Below are positions 9,856-21,375 of a DNA stretch of 64,000 nt, piece after piece; the first letter of the stretch is position 1; every line of letters starts with the position of its first letter. The notes under the pieces are model-generated. The model saw nothing but the letters and a program-made list of their open reading frames with translations, was not told where the DNA came from and did not search any database. The translations under genes were made by a program, and so were the position numbers. The stretch lies in NCBI GenBank assembly GCA_029706075.1, contig JAINUG010000736.1:1-64000 (forward strand), given 5' to 3'. The DNA comes from Aldrovandia affinis. Its lineage: Eukaryota > Chordata > Actinopteri > Notacanthiformes > Halosauridae.

Positions 9856-12453
9856 TCAGTTTAGTTGCCCTTTTTGGACTTTTTCAAGAGCTTCAATATC
9901 TTTCTTGTAGTGCGGTGCCCAGAACTGCACACAGTATTCTAAGTGCGGTCTGACAAAGGCGTTATATAACATTAATATAACCTCCTTTGATTTGTACTCA
10001 ATACTTTTTGCTATGTATCCCAGCATCCTGTTGGCTTTTTTCACTGCCGTAGCACACTGCTTTGATGCAGATAGGCTTTGATCCACTACAACTCCTAAAT
10101 CCTTTTCAAATTGAACACCTACTAACTTTTCTCCTCCCATAAAATACTCCTGTCTAATGTTTTTATTTCCCACATGCATAACTTTACATTTAGCAATATT
10201 GAACGTCATCTGCCATGTATCTGCCCATTTTTGGATTTTGTTTAAATCATCTTGGATTACTTTAGTCGATTCCAAACTGTTTGCCAAACCCCCAAGTTTG
10301 GTATCATCTGCAAATTTAACTATTTTGCTACTAATGTCCATGTCCAGATCATTTATGTAAATAAGGAAGAGCAGAGGTCCCAGCACCGATCCCTGCGGGA
10401 CACCACTGCCCACAGCACCGAGGTCAGATTCGGCCCCACCTACTGTTACTCTTTGTATTCGCCCTTGCAGCCAATTTTTAACCCACTGTGAAACTACTCC
10501 TACAATTCCTACTGATTTCATTTTAGCAATGAGCCTCTCATGTGGTACCTTGTCAAATGCTTTCTGAAAGTCCAAATATATAACATCATAAGCCTGGTTC
10601 AGGTCAACACACTTTGTAGCCTCTTCGAAAAAGTCCAGGAGGTTTGTTAGGCATGACCTCCCCTTGAGAAATCCATGCTGGCTCTCCCTTAAAATACTAT
10701 TATTTTTCAAGAATGATTCCAACTTATCCCTAATAATACATTCTAGCATTTTACATGCGATGCAAGTTAAACTGACAGGCCTATAGTTCCCTGGGTCAGT
10801 ACGGTCCCCCTTCTTATATATTGGAATTACACTACCCTGTTTCCAGTCATCTGGTATTTCTCCAGTGATTATGGATTGACTGAAAATATCTGTCAATGGT
10901 TTATATATAATTTCCCCAAGTTCTTTGAGTACTCTGGGATATATGCCATCCGGGCCTGCTGCCTTATTTGTCTTAAGTTTTTGTAGTTTTTGTAGTACTT
11001 CTACATCCCTTATCTCAAAGTCCTCCAAAACATTGCGTACCTTGTCTATACATTTAGGCATATTTATAACCTCTTCTCTAGTAAAGCTCTCCACAAAGTA
11101 ACTGTTTAGTGTGTTTGCAATGTCCTTATTATTATAAACCAAAGTTCCTTCCTTATTCTTAATGCACTTAACCTCATCTTTAACTTTCCTTTTTCTACTA
11201 CAATATTGAAAAAACTTCTTAGGGTTACTTTTTGCATCTTGGGAAATTTTAATTTCAAACCGCCTTTTAGCTGATCTTATTTCCTTTTTAGCCTTAGCCC
11301 GCATATTACAATAATCTAACTTGTTTCTCTCTGAGTTATCCTTTTTATATACTCTATACAGTCGTTTATTTTGCCTCAAAATCACCCGTAAAGATTTAGT
11401 CATCCACTGTGGAGACTGTTTTTTCATCCTATTTTTCCTTACTTTGGGGATGAATTTACACTGTACATCTACAATAACCCTTTTAAATATAGTCCATTTT
11501 TCATTCACAGTTCTGCAATCTAGAAGTTTAACCCAATCTATATTACTTAAATTCTCTCTCATTTTATTAAAGTCAGCTCGTCTAAAATTAAAAATTCGAG
11601 AGTTAGAGGAGGCTGTCTTAACTTGCCAAAAAATATCAAAAATAACTGCACTGTGGTCACTTGCTCCTATTGGTTCTCCTACCTCTGTGCTACAAATTCT
11701 ATCAGGATTGTTGCACAAAACCAGATCCAGTATTGATTTCCCTCTCGTAGGCTGAGTAACAGACTGTACCAAAAAGCAGTCATTGACCATATCTATAAAC
11801 TCCTCTTCACATTTGCCCTGACCTGTCACTATCTCCCAATTGATAGAGGGGTAATTGAAGTCGCCCATTATTATCGTCTCTCCTTCAGCACAGATTTGTT
11901 TTATGTTATCAAAGAGCGTACTATTTATGTTACTATCTGAAGCTGGAGGTCTATAACATACTCCTATATTCAGGCCCTTCTCACGATCTCCCAATAATCT
12001 AATCCAGATGTCCTCACAAGAAACTAATGGGTTTATACCTGGAATTTCCTGCACATTAAGATTGTCTTTCACATAAAGGGCCACTCCCCCTCCTCTTTTA
12101 TTAGTTCTATCCTTCCTAAACAATTTGTACCCCTCTACATTATATTCCTCCCCATCCGCTGCGCCAAGCCATGTCTCTGTAATCCCAACAATGTCATAAC
12201 CCCCATTCAACATGACAGTCTCCAGTTCCAAAAATTTATTTTTTACACTTCTCGCATTTAAACACATGAGCTTCAAAGCCTTGCTCACCCTTACGTTGCT
12301 ACTGTTTCTACTATTCCTCTCCCGCTCCCTCACTCCCTTCCATCCCAAGCCACACTTGCTAAAATGTTGTTTACTCAAGACTTTATTCATGCTTTCCCTG
12401 TTATATGTAGTCTTGACAGACTCCATCTGGGCAGTCTGCACCACCCTACTCAT
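9856..12453 (-). pseudogene. CR1 ORF2: endonuclease and reverse transcriptase (865 codons)
   Basis: The frame holds an apurinic-type endonuclease and a reverse transcriptase. Endonuclease motifs in order: LNARSVKNK, ITETWLG, KRGGGVALYV, IMGDFNYP and GASDHSAVIF. Reverse transcriptase motifs: KAAGPDGIYP, NYRPVSLTCIACKMLE, YLDFQKAFDKVPHERL, VPQGSVLGPLLF and FADDTKLGG. The endonuclease nicks chromosomal DNA and the polymerase primes cDNA there. Compared with 1421-2938, one base is missing near 9862, in an A-rich run; this ends the frame and leaves the last 110 codons in 9515-9847. Otherwise the protein looks intact, so this is a recently active copy. The first ATG may not be the native start, because the element is 5'-truncated. 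Confidence 0.88.
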
Positions 12454-13904
12454 TTCGCTCTCTATCCTCCCTGCCCCCCGAATCCCTAGTTTAAATAATC
12501 CTGCGCTACCCTAAGCATACGCTGCCCCAGTTGTACAAAGGAGCAACTTTTGAAGCTTGTTGAGCATTATGAGGTTGATGTTGGGGAAAGTAGGTTAAAG
12601 GATGAAATTAAAGTGGTGTTGAAGGCTGCTTTAATAGAAAAGCGTGTTTTGCAGGTTACATTGCAGAGTCCAATGAACGAGGCTGGTGAGTCTGTAGTTT
12701 CCCCTACAGTAGCTTTAACCTTTGAGCAGCAAAAAGAGCTGTTGCTGTTGCAAATGGATAGGGATAAATTGAGCATAGAAAAGGAAAGAATCAAGCTGTC
12801 TTTTGAAAAAGAATAATTGGAGTTGCAGCGGCACCGGTTGGACCTATTTGGGGCAGGTAAGCTGTCTAGTGATGCTGAATGGTCACATGAGTCTGAAGCG
12901 TCTGCTTCACGTTTGAAAATGTTTGATGTAGTGGGTAACTTGCGTCTAGTACCGAAGTTTGATGAGAGAGAACCAGACACGTTTTTTTCCCCTTTTGAAC
13001 GTGTTGCGAGTGTGAGAGGTTGGCCTGAGGCTGACCGTGTAGTTATGTTGCAATCGGTATTGACAGGGAAGGCCCAAGACGCTTATTCAGCGCTGAGTGC
13101 AAGGAACAGCCAGAACTATTCTACTGTTAAAGAGGCCATTTTGAAAGCCTATGAGTTGGTACCAGAGGCCTACCGGCAACGTTTCAGGTCTTGGAGGAAG
13201 TCTGATAAGCAGTCACATGTTGAGTTTGCAAGAGACCTGACTAAACATTTCAACAGGTGGTGTTCTGCATTGGAGGTTACTAATTTTGAAGAGCTATGTG
13301 ATCTGATGGTACTAGAGCAGTTTAAAGATTGCATTCCACCTGAGGTTGCCACTCATATTGCGGAGCGTGGAGTAGTAAATGCCTCTGAAGCAGCTACTAT
13401 GGCAGATGAATATGTGTTGGCACATAAAAGAAAATTTGGAAGAAACTGTGTTTCAGATAATGCTACTGCTAAAGCTGTTGGTCACTCTTCTAAAATTGCT
13501 TGGTCTGAGTCTGCGAAGATTAATCGTGGTCCCCGTTCGGGTGGTTTTGGTCAAGTCTGTAATTACTGCCATGAGAGGGGACACTGGAAAGCAGAATGTC
13601 CTGTATTGAAAAGCAGGGTAAATCGCACAGGTAGTAGTTATGTTAAACCAGCTGCCCTCAGTGTCTCAGTTAGGAAAGTTCCAGTTGTCTCTGAGGAGGT
13701 GCTTGGTTCAGATAAACCTGAAACTGAGAAATATTCTGGTTTTGAAGCTTTTGTGTCAGATGGGGTTGTATCTCTCACTGGTAGTGATATTAAAGTGCCG
13801 GTGAAAATGCTACGAGATACAGGAGCAAAGGATTCATTTATTCTAGCTTCTGTGCTGCCCTTTTCTCAGGACTCAGATACCGGTGACTGTGTGCTGGTAC
13901 GGGA

Positions 13905-14444
13905 ATGGGTTTAACTACTCTGTGTGTTCCTTTGCACAAGGTCAGCCTGTCGTGTGGCCTGGTAGAGGGTGATGTCCACATTGGGGTTCGGCCTGCCTTG
14001 CCTATAGATGGGGTAGAGGTGATTCTGGGGAATGATTTGGCTGGCAATCGTGTCAGGGCTGATGGCTCCCCACCTACTAAGTGTACCCTTTTGTTAAAAG
14101 AACCAGATGATTGTAAACAGGGGTTCCCAGATGTCTTCACAGCCTGCGCTGTGACACGGGCAATGACTGCAGCTGAGTCTGCTTGTCCAGTTCAGAAGGA
14201 AGAGTGTGATTTGGAAATGGATTTGCATGTACCTGAATCTCTGTCTATCTCCCAGCAGGAGCTGATCAGTGAACAGCGAGCTGATGCTGCTTTGAGTGAG
14301 CTGTTTGACCTGGTGCGGCCTAGCAATGAAGCTAAGAGTGCAGCTTCTGGGTATTTTTGCAGAGTGAGGTATTGGTACGCAAGTGGATGCCCCAAGGTTT
14401 TGATTGTGTGGGGATCCAGTTGTCCAAATTGTGGTTCCAACTAA
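13905..14444 (+). pseudogene. Gmr1-like protease C-terminus and linker
   Basis: The frame continues the protease begun upstream: VEVILGNDLAGNRV is the conserved C-terminal ILG(R/N)DL motif of retroelement aspartic proteases. It overlaps the end of 12817-13914 by 10 bases in another frame, consistent with loss of one base in a G run near 13902. The rest is a poorly conserved linker leading to integrase. The frame goes out of register again at about 14380-14410. Confidence 0.7.
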
Positions 14445-15186
14445 GTATCGAAACCAAGTGTTGAAGTGTTCTCATGACCAGACAGGGCATTTGGGAATCA
14501 GGAAAACATTCTGTCACATTTTGCGTTACTTCTTTTGGCCTCGTCTTAAGCGTGATGTGGCAGCTTACATTAAGACTTGCCATGCATGTCAAGTAACAGG
14601 TAAACCAAATCAGTTGATTAAGCCTGCCCCACTTTGTCCAATCCCTGTAGTGGACAACCCATTTCAACATTTAATTATTGACTGCGTGGGGCCTTTGCCA
14701 AAGTCAAAAGCTGGGTCTGAGTATTTGTTAACTGTGATGTGCCAGGTTACGCGCTATCCTGCCGCCTATCCATTGCGTACTATCACAACCAAGGCTGTAG
14801 TTAAGGCTTTAACTCAGTTCATTGCCATATTTGGAATTCCCAGGACAATTCAGAGTGACCAAGGGTCAAATTTTTCATCACATTTGTTTGCACAAGTTCT
14901 TAAGCAACTAAAAATCAAGCATAACCAAGCATCTGCTTATCATGCACAGAGTCAAGGTGCGTTAGAACGATTTCACCAAACTCTCAAGTCTTTGTTGCGA
15001 GCATATTGCACAGAAATGGACAGAGACTGGGAGGAAGGTTTGCCATGGCTGCTTTTAGCTGCGAGGGAAGTGTGTCAGGAGAGTACTGGGTTCAGTCCCA
15101 ATGACCTAGTCTTTGGTCACAAGGTACGTGGACCTTGGCAGTGCTTCGGGATGAGTGGATTACAGATGAACCCTCTCCGAACTTGA
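14404..15186 (+). pseudogene. Gmr1-like integrase
   Basis: The zinc-binding HHCC module (SHDQTGHLG then CHACQ) is followed by the catalytic core with the three acidic residues in LIIDCVGPLP, IQSDQGSNF and QGALERFHQ. Integrase would insert the cDNA into the chromosome. Placed here it precedes the reverse transcriptase, the reverse of ordinary Ty3/gypsy and the main sign of the Gmr1-like group. The frame is broken near 15130, where one base seems to be missing, and the C-terminal module continues in the next frame. The first part of the frame is not a native start; the product would be cut from a polyprotein. Confidence 0.85.
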
Positions 15187-17006
15187 TAGACTATGTGAAT
15201 GGTTTCCGACACAGACTTTATATGGCAGGTCAATTGGCAAAACAAAAACTGGAAAAATCTCAGGCGAGGATGAAGCATCTGTATGACCGGCGCTCTGAGA
15301 CACGTCAGTTTAGCGAGGGTGACCAAGTATTAGCTTTGTTACCGATTGTTGGGTCACCATTCCAAGCAAAGTTTGTGGGGCCATATACGGTAGTGCGTCA
15401 GCTGTCTGAACTAAACTATCTCATTGCCACGCCAGACCGCAGGAAAAGAAACCAACTTTGCCACATAAACTTGTTGAAACCATATTATGTTCGTGCAGCA
15501 CCTCAGGGTGAGTCTGATGTATCGGATTCCTCTTCCGTAGAAGTGAGTCCAGTTTTGACTGCTGGTACAGTGGGGCAGTCATCATTTAGTGGGGGGGAGG
15601 AAGTGGCAGCACCTGATGATTCGGTACTGCGCGGTCGTTTGAAGAATTCTGAATCACTTCAGAACTTGGATGTTTTGTTGGTCCACTTGACTGTTGAAAA
15701 GTGTACCGAGTTGGCTGAACTGATCAAAAGTTATCCATCCTTATTTGGTGACGTTCCTTCAAGAACACATCTGATTGAACATGACATTGACGTGGGTGAT
15801 GCAAAACCCATTCGGCAAAGATTCTATCGAGTGTCTGAAGAGAAGCGGAAGACAATTGATGGTGAAGTTAATTACATGCTTGACAACCACATTGTTGTAC
15901 CCTCTTCTTCTAGTTGGGCTTCTCCATGCTTGCTCGTTGAAAAATCTGATAAGTCACCACGATGTTGTACTGATTTTCGCAAAGTAAATGCTGTGACAAG
16001 GCCTGATTCCTATCCTTTGCCCCGTGTCGAGGACTGTATTGACCAAGTTGGTGCAGCAAAGTATGTGAGTAAGTTTGATCTCTTAAAGGGGTACTGGCAG
16101 GTGCCACTAACTCCAAGAGCTCAAGAAATATCTGCTTTCATAACACCATCTGGCCTGTTCTCTCATAAAGTCATGGGTTTTGGCTTACGTAACGCACCAG
16201 CTACATTTCAACGACTCATGAATATGGTTGTTAATAGACTTGAAGGTTGCGCAGTATATTTAGATGATGTGGTGATATACAGTAATACGTGGGAGGATCA
16301 TCTAAGTCGCATACATGCTTTGTTTGAACGACTAGCACATGGAAATTTGACTGTAAACTTGGCAAAATGTGAGTTTGCAAAAGCCACTGTGACGTATCTT
16401 GGCAAGGTTGTGGGTCAGGGTCATGTGCGGCCTGTCTATGCCAAAGTTTCAGCTATTGATGAGTTTCCTGTTCCCACCACAAAAAAGGAATTGATGAGGT
16501 TTCTGGGTTTGGTCGGTTATTACCGCTGTTTTTGCCGGAACTTCTCAACTGTGGTGGCTCCTCTGACTGACTTGCTAAAGACAAAATCAAAATTAATTTG
16601 GTCTGATGCATGTCAACAAGCTTTTGATAACGTGAAAGCTCTGTTGTGTTCTGCTCCAGTTTTGTTAGCCCCCCAACTGGATCAGTCTTTCAAGCTCCAC
16701 GTGGATGCAAGCCATGTTGGAGCAGGTGCCGTACTCCTCCAAGCTGACAAACAAAATGTTGAACGTCCAGTTAGTTTATTTTCCAAGAAGTTCAACTCGT
16801 ACCAGCTGAATTATTCAGTAATAGAAAAAGAAGCGCTAGCATTAATCTTAGCTTTGAGGCATTTTCATGTCTACCTTGATTCAGGAAGGCCTATTGTAGC
16901 ATTTACTCACCATAACCCACTCACTTTTTTGAACTCTCTGCAGAATCCAAACCAGAGGCTCATGCGGTGGGCTTTGTTTTTGCAGCCTTACACCTTAGAT
17001 ATCTGA
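15135..17006 (+). pseudogene. Gmr1-like integrase C-terminus, reverse transcriptase and RNase H
   Basis: Residues about 1-125 are the integrase C-terminus: LYDRRSETRQFSEGDQVL, then KFVGPYTVV (the GPY/F module), then HINLLKPYY. After a variable linker, reverse transcriptase follows: IRQRFYRVS, SSWASPCLLVEK, CCTDFRKVN, SKFDLLKGYWQVPL, FGLRNAPATFQRLMN and the catalytic YLDD. RNase H follows with LHVDASHVGAGAVLLQ, EKEALALILALRHF and a FTHHNPLTFL segment where most relatives have a TDHNPL-type aspartate, so one catalytic aspartate may be lost. The frame ends at a TGA near 17005; about 20 further RNase H codons follow in the same frame up to about 17061. Confidence 0.88.
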
Positions 17007-17061
17007 CATATCAAGTGCAAAGACAATGTTATGGCAGATGCTTTGTCCTGTGCACCTCTGT

Positions 17062-17401
17062 AACTCCTAACTACCTGTACCTAACACATCTTTCACACTG
17101 TCTTCTGTAGCCTCTGTTTTTCTTCCTCTTAAACTGCTCCTAGGCACCAAGGCTGCTGAGGTTCGAGATGCTGAGTCTGTAGAGGGGTGAAGTGTTAAGC
17201 TGTGTAAAGGTGTGTTTGTAGGAGTTATGTTTGAGCTAAGCACATCTTATCTGAGCCCTTTGGGTTCTTAACAAGTTAAAAGTTATTTGTATGTAATCAC
17301 AAACACTTTATATATCATGTAACTATTATGTTATAATGTATTGTGTATTTTGGTTAAAGGGTAAGGTTCCAGGGTAGGAACCCTGTCTTTATGGGGGGGA
17401 G
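17062..17401 (+). promoter_or_regulatory. Gmr1-like 3' untranslated region and polypurine tract
   Basis: Non-coding sequence between the end of RNase H and the 3' LTR. The last ten bases (17392-17401, TGGGGGGGAG-like) form the polypurine tract directly abutting the LTR and would prime plus-strand DNA synthesis. Confidence 0.7.
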
Positions 17402-17810
17402 TGTGACGGCCTCAGGGTTGGCCCTATGCTGTCCTGGTTGGCTGTGTTTGTCTCCCTTTGTTTTAGATGGTTGGTGGGTGGAGCTGGGACCTCGCCTTGG
17501 TTGCAGCGCACCTGAGTGGGAGGGACTTGGGAGGCTATAAAGGAGACCCACCATTTTCTCTGTCTCTCTCTCTGACCTGCCTGCTGGTTTTGTTCTTTGT
17601 TTGTATAACATTTAGTATCCATGCACTCACTCACCCATACCCACACTCACTACACACACACAGACATTGCATGCACACTGATCTACTGACAGACCTCATT
17701 TATTTGTATTGTTTATTTAGTTTCTTAATTAAATATTTTGTTATTACTTTCAGACTGTGTGGTCTCCCTCTTTTTTTTTTTGTCACATCCTTTTGAGCCA
17801 GTTTGTGACA
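17402..17810 (+). repeat. Gmr1-like 3' LTR
   Basis: Same sequence as 8201-8603 apart from a few substitutions and an expanded T run at about 17771-17781. It is followed directly by CCAA, the target duplication. Confidence 0.92.
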
Positions 17811-17924
17811 CCAATTAAAGACAGGGGCCAAAATAACATTTTAATACAAACGCACAAAGACCTTTTTACACGCCCCAAGGGCAACTTTCTGTGTTTTAAC
17901 ATCATGTCATCAAGTGCCCTGAAG

Positions 17925-17925
<1 letters not shown>

Positions 17926-18001
<76 letters not shown>

Positions 18002-18002
18002 G
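17926..18002. repeat. (TG)n microsatellite, left half
   Basis: Uninterrupted TG apart from one TC. It resumes at 30274 on the other side of the hAT element. The last eight bases, TGTGTAAG, are the hAT target duplication. Confidence 0.9.
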
Positions 18003-18165
18003 CAGGGTTGGGAGGGTTACTTTGTAAATGTAATTAATGCCTCAATACTGATTACACGGCTCTGAAAGTAATCCGATACGAATACAGTTACATGTCTCAA
18101 AAAAGTAACGTATTCAGATTACTTTTAGAATACTTTTGGATTACTTACTTTTTCCATCACAGATG

Positions 18166-18868
18166 TGTAGTGTGGGTCGAGGATGGAAGAGCCACTCGCA
18201 GATGTCACGAATATCTAAAAGCTAACTACAAGTAGTCAGCCACTAAGTCTGCGAACAGATAAGGGAGCAGGGGGAAAAATGGATGGACAAAGAAAAAAGA
18301 AACTCTGGGCATAAAGTCCTCGGAAAATAATAACAACCCAAAGGTTGTGAACTCTTCAACGAAGAGGTAAGAAACTAAAATGATTTTAGAGACTTTAGCT
18401 CTGGGAGTTTTTTAACCCAAAAAACAAAAGAATGAATCTCGAAAAGGAAATGCCACCGAAGTGACGAGCAATAACCAAAGCTAGAAAGGAAATAATCCTC
18501 CTAGAACGGCAACCACAGAGTTGCAACGCTAACCCTTTTAAATGAGATCCTAAATAGTACCTTCTCTCTTTAACTGAGAGACCACCAAGTGGAAAACTAA
18601 TACCTTAGTTCTAGTACCGGCTAGAGCGTAACAATGGTTTACACAGAAGCGTTTGTGATATGAAAACGCAGCCCTTAAATAGTAGGCGGAATAAACACTG
18701 ATAATCCACAGCTGGCCATGACCGGGAAAATACCCGGAGGAAACCCACCCCGACAAAAGACCATATAAGGGAAATGACAATGACAATGATTCCTCATACA
18801 AAACAAAGGGAACAGACCATCACATGGTCAAGCGCCCTCCAGCGGCTGAACAAGGTAAAACCATGACA
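18166..18868 (-). repeat. Sushi-type LTR 1
   Basis: Plus-strand ends are TGTAGTG and CATGACA. Compared with LTRs 2 and 3 it has about 16 extra bases near 18736-18752. It is followed by a C-rich polypurine complement (18869-18878). Confidence 0.92.
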
Positions 18869-18879
18869 GGACCCCCCCC

Positions 18880-19419
18880 TTAAGGAGCGGCCCCAGCCGA
18901 TCCCCCAGAACCATGCCGATGGAAATCGCGAATAAGATCGGGGTCCAGAATATTCCTGGACGGAACCCAGCAGCGCTCCTCAGGACCATAGCCCTCCCAA
19001 TCTACTAAGTATTGAACGCCCCTGCCCACACGCCTACTAGAAATAATGCGACGCACCGTGTAAACCGGCTGGCCATTAATAATAAGCCGAGGTGGAGGCG
19101 GTGGTACATCAACCGGAGCCAAAGGGCTAGTCACAACCGGCTTAATGCGGGAGACGTGAAATGTGGGGTGAACCCTCATGGATCGGGGAAGTTGAAGGCT
19201 AACGGTGACGGGATTGATTTTACGGATAATCTTTAAAGGCCCCACAAAACGAGGAGCAAGTTTACGCGATTCAACCCGCAACGGTAAATCGCGAGTGGAG
19301 AGCCACACCCGTTGCCCTAAACGATATGACGGTGCCGGACGACGACGCCTGTCAGCGATAACCTTCTGGCGGGCAGAAGCGGGAGCGACTCGCGCACCTT
19401 TCTCCATGTAACCCGACAC
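18880..19419 (-). pseudogene. Sushi-type unit 1: integrase C-terminus and chromodomain
   Basis: Corresponds to the last 180 residues of the intact pol frame in unit 2, with two extra residues near 19080. The integrase GPL/F-type module ([12 protein letters not shown]) is followed by a C-terminal chromodomain ([26 protein letters not shown], here only partly quoted as TVRRIISS and YLVDWEGYG). Chromodomains of such integrases bind modified histone tails and steer integration. The frame is broken at about 19375-19390, where several bases are missing relative to unit 2. Confidence 0.85.
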
Positions 19420-20294
19420 CGTCGAACAAATGACGCAGCAGACGGCACTCCCACATCTCTCTCTAGTTCAGGGAACAGAGGTGGTTGGAAACCGAACTGT
19501 GCCTCAAAAGGAGAGAGGCCAGTGGACGCATTACGCAAGGTGTTATGCGCGTATTCAGCCCAGGTGAGATGTCGACTCCAAGAGGTAGGATTGGATGAAG
19601 CTAAACAGCGAAGCGTTCCTTCCATAGATTGGTTAGTCCGCTCTGTCTGCCCATTGGACTCAGGATGAAATCCCGAAGACAGACTTACGGACGCCCCCAA
19701 AAGGGAACAGAAAGCCCGCCAAAATCGGGCCGCAAACTGAGGTCCGCGATCGGACACCACGTCCAGGGGAAGACCATGGATACGGAAAACATGATCAACC
19801 ACCAACCGAGCGGTCTCGAGAGCGGACGGCAACTTGGGCAGAGGGATCAAATGAGCCGCCTTGGAGAACCTATCCACTACCACCAGGATAACCGTGTGAC
19901 CTTCAGATACCGGCAGACCGGTCACAAAATCCATGGCGATGTGACTCCAAGGACGACTAGGGATGGGCAGTGGCCGAAGAAGACCAGATGGTGGAAGCCG
20001 AGACCCTTTATTCCGAGCACATATGGAACAGGCTGAAACACATTCACGCACATCACTCTCCATTTTAGGCCACCAGAACCTTCTGGCTAAGAACTCATGA
20101 GTCCTGTGAATACCCGGATGACCCGTCAACCGGGAAAAATGACCCCATTGCAACACCTGAGCACGCACAGTGGTTGGTACAAAAAAGGCGATCCGGAGGG
20201 CCACCACCCGGATCCGGTTCCAGACTTTGTGCCTTACGCACCACGGATTCAATACTCCAAGAAACTGGAGCCAGAATCTGAGCGGCAGGAACAA
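19317..20294 (-). pseudogene. Sushi-type unit 1: integrase core
   Basis: Matches unit 2 integrase: zinc-binding [10 protein letters not shown] then CSICARNK, and catalytic acids in [18 protein letters not shown] and NGQTERTNQ. The upstream end goes out of frame near 20185, where a run of A is one base longer than in unit 2. The downstream end breaks near 19380. Confidence 0.85.
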
Positions 20295-21375
20295 TGGGCT
20301 CAGGAGAGTGATTCACCTCTGAACCATCAAATAACCGAGAGAGTGCATCTGGCTTGATGTTTTTAGAACCAGGGCGGTATGTCAGAATAAAATTAAAGCG
20401 CGTAAAGAAAAGCGACCAGCGGGCCTGCCGTGAATTACGACGCTTGGTGTCCTGAATGTACTCAAGGTTTTTATGATCGGTCCAGACCGTGAACGGATGT
20501 TCAGCCCCCTCTAACCAATGACGCCACTCCTCGAGCGCCAGTTTTACTGCTAACAACTCTCTGTCCCCGACGTCATAATTTCTCTCCGCAGGTGAAAGTC
20601 CCTGGGAGAAATAAGCACAGGGGTGGATCTTCTGATCCAGAGGAGAGCGTTGAGACAGTATCGCCCTACTCCAAGCTCCGAGGCGTCGACCTCTACCACA
20701 AAGGGAAGAGATGGATTAGGGGTGATGAGAATGGGTTCGGAGGTGAACCTCCTTTTTAACTCTAAAAATGCTGCCTCAGCATTGGATGTCCATAAAAACC
20801 GAGAGGGAGCAGATTTTTTAGTAAGAGCCGAAATAGGAGCAACCACTGAGCTAAAATTGCGAATGAAACGCCGGTAAAAATTAGCGAACCCCAAGAATCG
20901 TTGGACCTGCTTCACCGATTCAGGGGTGGACCAATCCCTGACCGCTGACACCTTCCTGGGATCCATTTGGATACTCCCCTCCGCCACAATAAAACCCAGA
21001 AATGAAACGGAACTGGAGTGGAAAATGCATTTCTCGGCTTTGACGAACAGCCGCGCCTCTAAGAGACACTCTAACACTCGTCTAACGTGTTCTTTGTGTT
21101 CAGAGAGATTTTTAGAAAAAATTAGAATGTCGTCTAAATAGACGAAAACAAATCTCTCCAACATTTCTCTGAGCACGTCATTCACAAAAGCCTGAAACAC
21201 TGAGGGGCGCTAGTGAGTCCAAAAGGCATGACCAGGTACTCATAGTGGCCGCTGTGAGTGTTAAAAGCGGTCTTCCACTCATCCCCTCACGAATCCGCAC
21301 CAAGTTGTAAGCATTGCGCAAGTCAAGCTTGGAAAACACAGATGCTCCTTGGAGACGTTCAAAAGCGGAATTCAT
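20095..21375 (-). pseudogene. Sushi-type unit 1: reverse transcriptase and RNase H, frameshifted
   Basis: Three short frames (20095-20556, 20550-21200, 21178-21375) together cover the region that is one frame in unit 2. They carry the RNase [11 protein letters not shown], the catalytic [10 protein letters not shown], and the [13 protein letters not shown] motif of the polymerase. Breaks near 20668, 21211 and 21287 are each one base shorter in a run of C or G than in unit 2. Confidence 0.85.

Larger units (their letters stand above)
9431..12540 (-). mobile_element. CR1-type LINE inserted in Gmr1-like gag
   Basis: The insert is flanked by a 14-base duplication with one mismatch (9417-9430 and 12541-12554; core AACTTTTGAA), so its ends are exact. 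On the minus strand it begins near the start of ORF2 and ends in repeated TTCTTATG-like units (9436-9460). It lacks the 5' UTR and ORF1 of a full CR1. It is near identical to 1392-3016. Confidence 0.93.
9378..13914 (+). pseudogene. Gmr1-like gag and start of protease, interrupted by CR1
   Basis: Gag opens with ATGATG at 9378/9381, runs about 17 codons, is cut by the CR1 insertion (9431-12540), and resumes in the same frame at about 12546. A stop at 12814-12816 splits the remainder; the main downstream frame is 12817-13914 (365 codons). Its residues about 115-205 (RQRFRSW, then LMVLEQF, then EVATHIAERG) have the pattern of a SCAN domain. A CCHC knuckle uses C248, C251, H256 and C261. Near the end, DTG (residues 334-336) is the aspartic protease active site, so gag and protease are in one frame. 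The frame breaks again at 13914. Gag would package element RNA into cytoplasmic particles. Confidence 0.85.
8201..17810 (+). mobile_element. Gmr1-like Ty3/gypsy retrotransposon
   Basis: Two LTRs of about 405 bases flank a gag-PR-IN-RT-RNaseH coding region. The uninterrupted duplicate at about 38475 provides the empty site, which supports a CCAA 4-bp target duplication (8197-8200 and 17811-17814). Integrase lies upstream of reverse transcriptase, the order known for Gmr1-like deuterostome elements and unlike ordinary Ty3/gypsy. A CR1 LINE of 3.1 kb interrupts gag. Further breaks: a stop in gag at 12814, frame changes near 13900, 14390 and 15130, and a stop at 17005. The copy is not autonomous. 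Confidence 0.9.

Noticed and set aside
12550-12816. Separate small gene of 88 codons upstream of gag
   Set aside because: It is in frame with the gag start on the other side of the CR1 insertion and with gag downstream of one stop, so it is part of gag.
19629-20036. 135-codon plus-strand frame, also at 24646-25053
   Set aside because: It is the antisense shadow of the integrase frame; it is kept in both units only because the sense strand is.
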